Source: an uncultured Alphaproteobacteria bacterium
GTDB taxonomy: Bacteria; Pseudomonadota; Alphaproteobacteria; RF32; CAG-239
DNA length: 33,453 nt
Reading direction: 5' to 3'
Assembly (NCBI GenBank): GCA_934254675.1
Contig: CAKQLP010000014.1
Location: 1 to 33,453, forward strand
Part shown: piece after piece, positions 22,201 through 29,985 of the stretch
Layout of the letters: the number at the start of each line of letters is the position of its first letter
Position numbering within the stretch: the first letter of the stretch is position 1
Made by a program: the position numbers and the translations under genes
The notes under the pieces: model-generated
Told to the model about the DNA's origin: nothing
The model's database searches: none
The model's input: only the letters and a program-made list of their open reading frames with translations

Positions 22201-23436
22201 ATTGAGCAAGATGAAATTTCTAATTTAGCAAAAGATCGTGATGATGAAATTGCCATTATTAGAAGAAGTTATGAAGCTCGTTTGAAATCAATGTTGACTG
22301 GTCAAACAGTTGTTGATGCTCCAAAAGGCATTGCTAAAAACGTTAAACTCAGCGCAGATATTTTAGACGCGGTTCCATCTGCACAATGGCGTAAAATCGT
22401 GGTTAAAAATGAAGATGTTATGGCTAAAATTGAAGAATTTTCTGCCGCATTTGACGCTCGTTTGGAAAACATTCAAAAACGTTTTGAAAATAAAGTTGAA
22501 AAAGTTCAGCGCGGTGATGATTTGTTGCCGGGTGTTCTCAAAATGGTTAAAGTTTTCATTGCCACCAAGAGAAAGATGCAAACAGGTGATAAAATGGCCG
22601 GTCGTCATGGTAACAAAGGTACGGTTTCACGCGTTTTGCCGTTAGCCGATATGCCTTATACCGAAGATGGTACGCCGGTTGATGTTGTTTTGAACCCGCT
22701 TGGTGTGCCGTCTCGTATGAACGTGGGACAAATTTTGGAAACACACTTGGGTTGGGCCGCCAAAGAACTTGGCGCACAGCTTAATGAAATGTGCGAACAA
22801 TATAAACGCGGTGAAAAGACTATTGACGAACTTAATGCCCGTTTGCGTGAAGTTTATGGTGATAAACAATATAAACGCGATGTGGAACCATTGACAGAAC
22901 CTGAAAAGATTGAAATGATTTCTAACTTGAAACGCGGTGTGCCGATGGCTACTCCGGTATTCGACGGCGCCACAGGTGATGATATCAACAATATGCTGAC
23001 AATGGCGGGTTTGCCGACTTCGGGACAAATTGATTTGTATGATGGTCGTACCGGTGAAAAATTTGATCGTAAAGTGACCGTTGGTGTTATGTATATGATT
23101 AAATTGCACCACATTGTTGATGAAAAAATGCACGCTCGTTCGGTTGGTCCGTACAGCTTGGTTACTCAACAGCCATTGGGCGGTAAAGCTCAGTTCGGTG
23201 GTCAACGTTTTGGTGAAATGGAAGTTTGGGCTTTGCAGGCTTACGGCGCAGCTTATACCTTGCAAGAAATGCTTACCATTAAATCTGATGACGTTGCTGG
23301 CAGAACAAAAGTTTATGAAGCTATTGTTCGCGGTGAGGACAGCTTTGAGTCTGGTATTCCAGAATCCTTTAACGTATTGGTTAAAGAAATCAAGTCGTTG
23401 TGCTTGAACGTTGAAATGTTAAATGAAGAAGCATAA
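19258..23436 (+). CDS. rpoB: DNA-directed RNA polymerase subunit beta
   Basis: A 1392-residue, full-length beta subunit. The rifampicin pocket starts at about residue 543 ([20 protein letters not shown]) and keeps the Asp, His and Ser positions equivalent to E. coli D516, H526 and S531, so the allele looks rifampicin-sensitive. Active-site parts follow: [20 protein letters not shown], the Lys motif in [20 protein letters not shown], and the C-terminal [20 protein letters not shown] that contacts beta-prime. The ATG has AGAGGAAA upstream. Upstream lies a divergent HdeD gene instead of rplL; downstream, rpoC begins 18 nt later. Confidence 0.99.
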   Translation: [1392 protein letters not shown]

Positions 23437-23454
23437 GCTGAGGAGTTTTGACAA

Positions 23455-26400
23455 ATGAATAATGAAATAATGAATATGTTTAATCAGCAGCAACCGGCGA
23501 CGGAAGAAAATTTTGATGAAATCAAAATTTCTATTGCTTCTCCTGAACAAATTCGTTCGTGGTCTTATGGTGAGGTGAAAAAACCTGAAACCATTAACTA
23601 CAGAACATTCAAACCGGAAAAAGACGGTTTGTTCTGCGCTCGCATTTTTGGTCCGGTAAAGGACTATGAATGCTTGTGCGGTAAATATAAACGTATGAAA
23701 TATCGTGGTATTGTCTGCGAAAAATGCGGTGTGGAAGTAACTTTATCCAAAGTACGTCGCGAGAGAATGGGACACATTGAGTTGGCCGCTCCGGTTGCGC
23801 ATATTTGGTTTTTGAAGTCTTTGCCGTCACGCATTTCCGTGTTGACCGGTATTCCGATGAAAGCTTTGGAGCGCGTTTTGTACTTTGAAAGCTATGTTGT
23901 AATTGAACCGGGGTTGACACCATTAACAGTTAATCAGTTGTTGACGGAAGACGAATACCAAGATGCAATTGATCAATATGGCGAAGATTCATTTAGAGCG
24001 GGTATTGGTGCCGAAGCTTTGCGTGAAATTCTTTCAAGCATCGATTTGGAAGCTGAACGCGCCACAATGCGTGCCGAATTGAAAGACACTACCTCTGAAG
24101 CAAAACGTAAAAATTTGGTAAAACGTTTGAAATTGGTTGAAGCGTTCTTGGAATCTAACACCAAACCGGAATGGATGATTCTGACTGTATTGCCGGTTAT
24201 TCCACCTGATTTGCGTCCGTTGGTTCCTTTGGATGGTGGCCGTTTTGCAACTTCAGATTTGAACGACTTGTATCGCCGTGTGATTAATCGTAACAATCGT
24301 TTAAAGAGATTGTTGGAATTGCACGCTCCGGATATCATTATCCGCAACGAAAAACGCATGTTGCAAGAATCTGTTGACGCTTTGTTTGATAATGGTCGTC
24401 GCGGTCGTGCTATTACCGGCACCAGCAAGCGTCCGCTTAAATCTTTGTCGGATATGCTTAAAGGTAAACAAGGTCGTTTCCGTCAAAACTTGTTGGGTAA
24501 ACGTGTTGACTATTCTGGTCGTTCGGTTATTACCGTTGGTCCGGAATTGAAAATGCACCAATGCGGTTTGCCGAAGAAAATGGCTTTGGAATTGTTCAAA
24601 CCATTTGTTTATGCCAAACTGGAAATGTATGGCATGGCCACAACAATTAAAGCGGCTAAGCGTATGGTTGAAAAAGAACGTCCGGAAGTTTGGGATATCT
24701 TGGAAGAAGTTATTCGCGAACATCCTGTATTGCTGAACCGCGCGCCGACTTTGCACAGACTGGGTATTCAAGCCTATGAACCAGTGTTGGTGGAAGGTAA
24801 GGCTATTCACTTGCACCCATTGGCTTGTACAGCGTTTAACGCCGACTTTGATGGTGACCAAATGGCCGTACACGTTCCATTGTCTATTGAAGCGCAGTTG
24901 GAAGCCCGTGTGTTGATGATGTCTTCAAACAACATTTTGTCTCCGGCTTCGGGTAAACCTATTATCGTGCCGTCTCAAGATATGGTATTGGGTATTTACT
25001 ACTTGTCATACGATGCCGATGATATGTTGGGACAAGGCAGTATCTATGCCAGTCCGGAAGAATGTATGTTGGCTTTGAACGCCAAAGTTGTTGACATGCA
25101 CGCTAAAATTAAATGCCGTATGGATTATGTCGGCGATGATGGTAAATTACATCATGGTATTGTTGACACAACTCCGGGACGTTTGATAATTTCTGACATT
25201 TTGCCAAGAAAAGATGGTAAATTGATTGAGGGCGTTCCGTTCTCATTGGTTAACCGCTTGATGAAGAAAAAACAAATTTCGCAAATTATTGATGAAGTTT
25301 ATCGTGTATGCGGCGGTAAAGAGACCTGTATTATGGTTGATAAAATTATGGGTATGGGTTATAAATACGCTTGCTTGTCCGGTATTTCATTTGGTAAAGA
25401 TGATTTGATTGTTCCGGCTTCTAAGGAAAAATTGATTGCCGAAACATCGGCTCAAGTTAAAGAGTTTGAACAACAATATCAAAACGGTTTGATTACCAAG
25501 GGTGAAAAGTATAACAAAGTGGTAGATATCTGGGCAGCTTGCACAGATAAAGTTGCCGATGAAATGATGAAGAACATTTCTAAAGCTGACCATGGTTATT
25601 ACAACTCTGTATTCATGATGGCGGATTCCGGAGCCCGTGGTAGTGCCGCGCAAATGCGTCAATTGGCCGGTATGCGTGGTTTGATGGCTAAACCGTCTGG
25701 TGAAATTATCGAACAACCGATTATTTCTAACTTTAAAGAAGGTTTGACCGTGTCTGAGTACTTCAACTCAACCCACGGTGCTCGTAAAGGTTTGGCCGAT
25801 ACTGCTTTGAAAACAGCTAACGCCGGTTATTTGACTCGTCGTTTGGTTGATGTGGGACAAGATGTGGTAATCACGGAAACTGATTGTGGTACAGAACGCG
25901 GCATTATTGTTCGTCCGGTGGTTGATGGCGGTAACGTTATTGCTTCTATTGGCGAAAGAATTTTAGGTCGTACGGCTCAAGAAGATATCTTGCATCCTGA
26001 AACCGGTGAAGTTCTGGTTAAAAAGGGTAAGCTAATTGATGAGGCCGATGTTGAAGTGGTTGAAAAAGCCGGTGTAGAACAAGTTAAAATCCGTTCGGTA
26101 TTGACTTGCGAATGTGAAAACGGTGTTTGCGCCGCTTGTTACGGACGTGATTTGGCTCGCGGTAATCCGGTTAACATTGGTGAAGCCGTTGGTGTTATCG
26201 CCGCTCAGTCAATCGGTGAGCCGGGTACCCAATTGACATTGCGTACATTCCATATTGGTGGTGCGGCTTCTAAATCTGCCGAACAAGCCAGTATTGAGGT
26301 TCCGTTTGCCGGTATTTTGAAGCTAGAAAATGGTCATACAGTTACCAATGCGGATAATCATCTGATTATTTTGTCCCGTAACTGTGATATCGTTATTCAA

Positions 26401-27651
26401 GACGCACAAGGTCGTGAAAAATCTCGCCACCATGTTCCTTATGGCGCTAAAGTTTTGGCTCAAGAAGGCACGGAAGTGGCTAAAGGTCAAAAGATTGCCG
26501 AATGGGATCCGTTTATGGTTCCGGTTATTTCAGAAAAAGCCGGTCGTGCTCAATTGGTTGACTTAATTTCAAACGTTTCTGTAAAAGAAAACATGGATGA
26601 AACAACAGGTATTTCTTCAAAAATCGTTATTGATTGGCAGTCTGGTCCATCTTCTAATGCAAATTTGAAACCAAGCATTACTTTGAAAGATGAAAACGGC
26701 AATCCTGTAACTTATGATTCAGGTAAAGAAGTTCGTTATTATCTGTCGGTTGATGCTGTGCTGAATGTTGACAATGGCGACGAAATCAAAGTTGGTGACA
26801 TTATTGCTCGTATTCCAAGAGAAAGCACCAAAACAAAAGATATTACCGGTGGTTTGCCACGTGTGGCAGAGTTGTTTGAAGCTCGCAGACCAAAGGATCC
26901 GGCTGTTATTTCTGATATTGATGGTATGGTTGAATATGGTAAAGACTATAAAGCTAAACAACGTATTACCGTTATTCCGACAGAAGGCAATCCGGTTGAG
27001 TATTTGATTCCAAAGGGACGTCGTTTGGTTGTTCAAGATGGTGATATTGTGAAGAAAGGTGATATGCTTGTAGAAGGCACACCGGCTCCGCACGATATTT
27101 TACGCGTTTTGGGCGTGGAAAAATTGGCTGAATATTTGGTTCAAGAAGTACAAGCCGTTTACCGTCTGCAAGGTGTGGCCATCAACGATAAGCATATTGA
27201 AGTGATTGTGTCACAAATGTTGCGTAAAGTTGAAATTACCGCTCCGGGTGACACTACATTCTTGGTTGGCGAACAAGTTGATCGCGACGTGTTTGAAACT
27301 GAAAATGAAAAAGTGATGAAAGAAGGTGGTCAGCCGGCTGTGGCCGATCCAATTCTGTTGGGTATCACAAAAGCTTCATTGCAGACCAAATCGTTTATTT
27401 CCGCCGCTTCATTCCAAGAGACAACTCGTGTCTTGACCGAAGCTGCTGTTGAAGGCAAGGTGGATAAATTGTCCGGTTTGAAAGAGAATGTTATTGTTGG
27501 ACGTTTGATTCCTGCCGGTACTGGTAATGTTTTGCGTTCTTTGCGTCGTGTAGCTGCTCAAAATGACAAGGAAATTCTTGCTATGAGAGAGGCTCAAAAT
27601 AGCGAAGACGGCAACGCAGTATTAGAAAATAATGTGGAACCAGCTAAATAA
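23455..27651 (+). CDS. rpoC: DNA-directed RNA polymerase subunit beta-prime
   Basis: A 1398-residue, full-length beta-prime. The N-terminal zinc ribbon shows C-x-C in CLCGKYKRMKYRGIVCEKCG. The catalytic Mg-binding NADFDGDQMA is at about residues 462-471, with Asp at 464, 466 and 468. The second zinc site includes CECENGVCAACYGRD, and the trigger loop is found around GEPGTQLTLRTFHIGGAAS. GAGGAG precedes the ATG. It ends with an Asn/Glu-rich tail (NSEDGNAVLENNVEPAK). A hairpin terminator follows directly, and rpsL, rpsG and fusA, the usual next genes, are absent. Confidence 0.99.
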   Translation: MNNEIMNMFNQQQPATEENFDEIKISIASPEQIRSWSYGEVKKPETINYRTFKPEKDGLFCARIFGPVKDYECLCGKYKRMKYRGIVCEKCGVEVTLSKVRRERMGHIELAAPVAHIWFLKSLPSRISVLTGIPMKALERVLYFESYVVIEPGLTPLTVNQLLTEDEYQDAIDQYGEDSFRAGIGAEALREILSSIDLEAERATMRAELKDTTSEAKRKNLVKRLKLVEAFLESNTKPEWMILTVLPVIPPDLRPLVPLDGGRFATSDLNDLYRRVINRNNRLKRLLELHAPDIIIRNEKRMLQESVDALFDNGRRGRAITGTSKRPLKSLSDMLKGKQGRFRQNLLGKRVDYSGRSVITVGPELKMHQCGLPKKMALELFKPFVYAKLEMYGMATTIKAAKRMVEKERPEVWDILEEVIREHPVLLNRAPTLHRLGIQAYEPVLVEGKAIHLHPLACTAFNADFDGDQMAVHVPLSIEAQLEARVLMMSSNNILSPASGKPIIVPSQDMVLGIYYLSYDADDMLGQGSIYASPEECMLALNAKVVDMHAKIKCRMDYVGDDGKLHHGIVDTTPGRLIISDILPRKDGKLIEGVPFSLVNRLMKKKQISQIIDEVYRVCGGKETCIMVDKIMGMGYKYACLSGISFGKDDLIVPASKEKLIAETSAQVKEFEQQYQNGLITKGEKYNKVVDIWAACTDKVADEMMKNISKADHGYYNSVFMMADSGARGSAAQMRQLAGMRGLMAKPSGEIIEQPIISNFKEGLTVSEYFNSTHGARKGLADTALKTANAGYLTRRLVDVGQDVVITETDCGTERGIIVRPVVDGGNVIASIGERILGRTAQEDILHPETGEVLVKKGKLIDEADVEVVEKAGVEQVKIRSVLTCECENGVCAACYGRDLARGNPVNIGEAVGVIAAQSIGEPGTQLTLRTFHIGGAASKSAEQASIEVPFAGILKLENGHTVTNADNHLIILSRNCDIVIQDAQGREKSRHHVPYGAKVLAQEGTEVAKGQKIAEWDPFMVPVISEKAGRAQLVDLISNVSVKENMDETTGISSKIVIDWQSGPSSNANLKPSITLKDENGNPVTYDSGKEVRYYLSVDAVLNVDNGDEIKVGDIIARIPRESTKTKDITGGLPRVAELFEARRPKDPAVISDIDGMVEYGKDYKAKQRITVIPTEGNPVEYLIPKGRRLVVQDGDIVKKGDMLVEGTPAPHDILRVLGVEKLAEYLVQEVQAVYRLQGVAINDKHIEVIVSQMLRKVEITAPGDTTFLVGEQVDRDVFETENEKVMKEGGQPAVADPILLGITKASLQTKSFISAASFQETTRVLTEAAVEGKVDKLSGLKENVIVGRLIPAGTGNVLRSLRRVAAQNDKEILAMREAQNSEDGNAVLENNVEPAK

Positions 27652-27672
27652 AAAAAGCTTGTTTTAATCAAA

Positions 27673-27707
27673 AAAAACTCCCTTGTTCAGTGAATGAGGG
27701 AGTTTTT
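27673..27707 (+). terminator. rpoBC terminator
   Basis: AAAAACTCCC pairs with GGGAGTTTTT, and the stem continues inward imperfectly. It starts 21 nt after the rpoC stop and ends in T5. Confidence 0.88.
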
Positions 27708-27771
27708 GTACAATTTAATGTATTTATCAATATAGGCGGAGTATAAAAGATGACATAAATTTTTTCTATTA

Positions 27772-27800
27772 TTGATAAATAAACAAAATTTTTGTATAAT
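27772..27800 (+). promoter_or_regulatory. Strong promoter of the secreted orphan gene
   Basis: TTGATA (27772-27777) and a perfect TATAAT (27795-27800) at 17-bp spacing. The start is expected near 27807, giving a 29-nt leader that ends in AGGAG before the ATG. Confidence 0.78.
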
Positions 27801-27835
27801 ATTATGTATAATAATAAACATCAGGAGTTAGTGAA

Positions 27836-28543
27836 ATGAATGTAAAAGAGCATTTGAATAGGATGAAAAATAAAATAGCTTTAAGCGGTTTGTTAGTGTT
27901 AGGCGCTACAAGTGTTCAAGGGCACAACGTTGATGGAACTTCTGATTCTATTCAAGAAAATAAAAAAGAGCTTTCTGACGTTAGCAATCAGAACAATAGA
28001 AATGTTGAAAATGAAAATACAGAATGGAAAACGACTAAAGATGGTATAAGGTATGCTTTAACATCAAATGGTTTAAAATTTCAGGCTAGTATTAGTTTGA
28101 ACACGCAAAATTTGATGCCAAAAACTTATGAAGTGGAAGATAATGGTCAGGGCAAAAGAGTTTTTGAATGTGGCGGCACTTATAGTCAAAATAAGAGTGT
28201 TTTGAATAAGATGGTTTCTGAAAAAATAAAAAAAATAATAATTTCCAATAGTATTGTTAAAGATATCAAAGCAAGTTATGGCGAAGATATTCCTTTACAG
28301 GCAGCCAACTTTATTAATAATACTGAAAAAAATATGCAGAAGTTAGGACTGATTGAGAAAGACGGAAAATATTTTCAAATCAATCCGGATATGACGCATA
28401 TTGAAGGACATGTAAATGATAAAAACGCGTTGGAAAAACAAAAAGAGAAAGATATTAAAGACGCGGCAAAGTATGTGCAAAAGCGAATGAATTCACAACA
28501 ACTTGCTTTTAATGGCTTTGGAATACAGGGCGAAGGAAGATAG
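27836..28543 (+). CDS. Secreted protein of unknown function
   Basis: A 235-residue protein with a probable signal peptide: basic MKNKIALSGLLVLGATSVQG (starting at Met10) with cleavage likely after VQG. ATG at 27836 has AGGAG upstream and gives a longer n-region. The mature part is polar, begins with an Asn/Glu/Ser-rich segment, and then shows a mixed alpha/beta region with TEWKTTKDGIRYALTSNGLK and QGKRVFECGGTYSQNKS. It ends in a charged helix (EKQKEKDIKDAAKYVQKRM). I do not recognise a family. It is a single-gene unit between its own strong promoter and a terminator, so high expression and a periplasmic or extracellular role are likely. Confidence 0.75.
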   Translation: MNVKEHLNRMKNKIALSGLLVLGATSVQGHNVDGTSDSIQENKKELSDVSNQNNRNVENENTEWKTTKDGIRYALTSNGLKFQASISLNTQNLMPKTYEVEDNGQGKRVFECGGTYSQNKSVLNKMVSEKIKKIIISNSIVKDIKASYGEDIPLQAANFINNTEKNMQKLGLIEKDGKYFQINPDMTHIEGHVNDKNALEKQKEKDIKDAAKYVQKRMNSQQLAFNGFGIQGEGR

Positions 28544-28605
28544 ATTGTTTATAAAATAGAGTTAGATTCCGGAAAGCAAAAATTATTGCTATTTTCGAAC
28601 ATCCG

Positions 28606-28629
28606 CCCGCTGTTAACGCGGGTTTTGTT
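28606..28629 (+). terminator. Terminator after the secreted orphan gene
   Basis: CCCGC-TGTTAAC-GCGGG followed by TTTTG and more T. It lies 62 nt after the stop codon. Confidence 0.8.
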
Positions 28630-28659
28630 TTTTATAACAAATTGAAAGGGGGGCGAAAT

Positions 28660-28938
28660 ATGTATAAAAATTTGAAAAAAGTTATGAAGTTTTGTTTATA
28701 TTCTACCATTCTTAGGTTTAACCCGAGAATCTATTTGAAACACGCCATGAGTAGTCATTATAGGGCTTGTCCCGATAATCTAGATCCTCGGGTCAGACTG
28801 TCCGTCACGCCCGAGGATGACGAGAGAAGGGAGAGGAGACTGTGCGTTGCGTCTAAGTATAATGTGGATATAGGATTAAGCACAGTCATTATTAACCACC
28901 TTTTAAAAGTTATTCTCGGATTTGTTCCGAGAATCTAG
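28660..28938 (+). CDS. Doubtful small ORF running through REP-like repeats
   Basis: ATG at 28660 follows a G6 run (AAAGGGGGGCGAAAT) that would serve as a ribosome-binding site, and the first 20 residues (MYKNLKKVMKFCLYSTILRF) look protein-like. From about residue 24 on, the translation is the palindromic repeat DNA read through (for example NLDPRVRLSVTPEDDERRER). It may be a small gene whose 3' part was overrun by repeat insertion, or no gene. No family is recognised. Confidence 0.25.
   Translation: MYKNLKKVMKFCLYSTILRFNPRIYLKHAMSSHYRACPDNLDPRVRLSVTPEDDERRERRLCVASKYNVDIGLSTVIINHLLKVILGFVPRI
28777..28826. repeat. REP-like palindromic element, copy 1
   Basis: AATCTAGATCCTCGGGTC and, after a 12-nt insertion relative to copy 2, GCCCGAGGATGACGAGAG. 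The arms form a hairpin of at least 9 bp. It is preceded by GGGCTTGTCCC, the equivalent of the upstream hairpin of copy 2. A more degenerate relative begins near 28709. Confidence 0.82.
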
Positions 28939-28969
28939 ATCCTCGGGTCACGCCCGAGGATGACGAGAG
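28913..28969. repeat. REP-like palindromic element, copy 2
   Basis: Two adjacent perfect hairpins: TTCTCGGA-TTTGT-TCCGAGAA, then ATCCTCGGG-TCACG-CCCGAGGAT, ending GACGAGAG. GATCCTCGGGTC palindromes of this kind are dispersed in several alphaproteobacterial genomes, as I recall; copy number in this genome cannot be judged from one window. Confidence 0.85.
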
Positions 28970-29017
28970 TAGAGGGAAAATGTTACTTGATATCAACAAT
29001 GTGATTTGAAAAAAATC

Positions 29018-29046
29018 TTTACATTCTCTTAGGGGTAGATTAATCT
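29018..29046 (+). promoter_or_regulatory. Candidate promoter of the structured RNA / pilin leader
   Basis: TTTACA (29018-29023) and TAATCT (29041-29046) are 17 bp apart. The -10 is only a fair match. The predicted start near 29053 would give an RNA of about 185 nt up to the terminator at 29238. Confidence 0.45.
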
Positions 29047-29052
29047 AAAAAA

Positions 29053-29238
29053 GGATAGGCAATAGTCTGTCTGGGGTGTCGAAGCCTCTTAGATACATGT
29101 CTGTGTGCAAGACAAAAATTATGCATATCTTCTGGCCAAAAGCTGGAAGGTAGCAAAATGTGCTATCTCTAGCTAATATGCTACACTATCTTGTATCTAG
29201 TAGTTTCGAACTTCCAGCTGCCTTGCCGGCAGCTTTTT
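29053..29238 (+). ncRNA. Candidate structured RNA or cis-regulatory leader upstream of the pilin gene
   Basis: No protein is encoded convincingly here, but base pairing is extensive. AGCTGGAAG (29141-29149) pairs with CTTCCAGCT (29211-29219), closing a domain that holds GTAGCA/TGCTAT (29150-29155 and 29161-29166) and a CTAG-bounded arm (29169-29200). An intrinsic terminator follows (29216-29238), and its 5' strand shares AGCT with the closing stem, so the two structures exclude each other. This fits either a small RNA ending at the terminator or an attenuating leader for the pilin gene 42 nt downstream. I checked for similarity to GEMM, tmRNA, SRP and RNase P RNA and found none; 6S RNA is not excluded. 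Structure is seen, function is unknown. Confidence 0.5.
29216..29238 (+). terminator. Intrinsic terminator ahead of the pilin gene
   Basis: AGCTGCC-TTGCC-GGCAGCT followed by T5 (counting the last stem base). Its 5' arm overlaps the 3' arm of the upstream closing stem. Confidence 0.82.
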
Positions 29239-29279
29239 CGTTATTATATATAATAAGACACAAGGGAGTTTTTAATAAA

Positions 29280-29912
29280 ATGAATAAAGCAAATGAAAAC
29301 GGACGCAGTATGATTGAAATGCTCGGCGTATTGGCAATCATTGGGGTGTTGTCTGTTGGCGGCATTGCCGGTTATTCCAAGGCCATGATGAAATTTAAGA
29401 TTAATAAAACCATCGAACAGGTGGCGCAAATTGCAACAAATATTCGGACTCTTTATATTCAGCAAAAAGATTATAATGGATTAAATACCATAACAGCTAT
29501 CCAAATGGGAGTTATTCCGGATGATTTAGATATAGATACAAGTAGAGGTGACTGGGGCGCAATAAAACATTCTTTTGGCGGAGATATAGTAATATATAAT
29601 CCATGGCAAAACACGGGGGATTTTTTTAATCGGGATTTCTTTTATGTCAGTGTTAATGGAATTCCTAAAGAAGTTTGTATCGCTTTAGCAACAACAGATT
29701 GGGGAAGTTCAAATTCATCAGGAATAGAAGGTCTTGCCGTTGTAGGTGGATCATCTCATAATGGCGGTGATAGCGGATTTCAAAGTGGGTGTAAAGGTTA
29801 TCATGATGGCTACGCCTGTTCAGATTCAATTCCATTAACACCAGCAACAGCCGCATCTGTTTGTAGAGATGACAATTATTATGACGGAGGAGTTGTGTTA
29901 TTTTTTAAATAG
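29280..29912 (+). CDS. Type IV pilin-like protein (prepilin N-terminal methylation domain)
   Basis: A 210-residue protein. ATG at 29280 was chosen because AAGGGAG lies 12 nt upstream and it yields a short basic leader; the frame is open further upstream across the structured RNA. The prepilin site is NG|RSMIE with Glu at +5, followed by the hydrophobic helix MLGVLAIIGVLSVGGIAGYS and an amphipathic extension (AQIATNIRTLY). The C-terminal globular part carries Cys residues near SGCKGYHDGYACSD and VCRDD, probably forming disulphides. The family assembles into pili or pseudopili after cleavage by a prepilin peptidase. No assembly genes are nearby, so it is an orphan locus, perhaps one of several pilins. 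Confidence 0.88.
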   Translation: MNKANENGRSMIEMLGVLAIIGVLSVGGIAGYSKAMMKFKINKTIEQVAQIATNIRTLYIQQKDYNGLNTITAIQMGVIPDDLDIDTSRGDWGAIKHSFGGDIVIYNPWQNTGDFFNRDFFYVSVNGIPKEVCIALATTDWGSSNSSGIEGLAVVGGSSHNGGDSGFQSGCKGYHDGYACSDSIPLTPATAASVCRDDNYYDGGVVLFFK

Positions 29913-29922
29913 TGTTTTCTCT

Positions 29923-29968
29923 AAAACAAAACTCCATCGCGGCAAGTCAGTGGATGGAGTTTTGTTTT
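29923..29968. terminator. Bidirectional terminator between pilin and gpsA
   Basis: AAAACAAAACTCCATC pairs perfectly with GATGGAGTTTTGTTTT around a 14-nt loop. The T-rich 3' arm on each strand can stop both convergent genes. Confidence 0.9.
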
Positions 29969-29985
29969 GTTTGAATGAGGCTTAA

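Noticed and set aside
22642..23265. 207-residue minus-strand ORF inside rpoB.
   Set aside because: Antisense to the conserved C-terminal part of beta; no ribosome-binding site or family resemblance.
29053..29238. Cyclic-di-GMP (GEMM) riboswitch, tmRNA, SRP RNA or RNase P RNA.
   Set aside because: None of the conserved core sequences of these classes could be found by eye; the element is left as unclassified.
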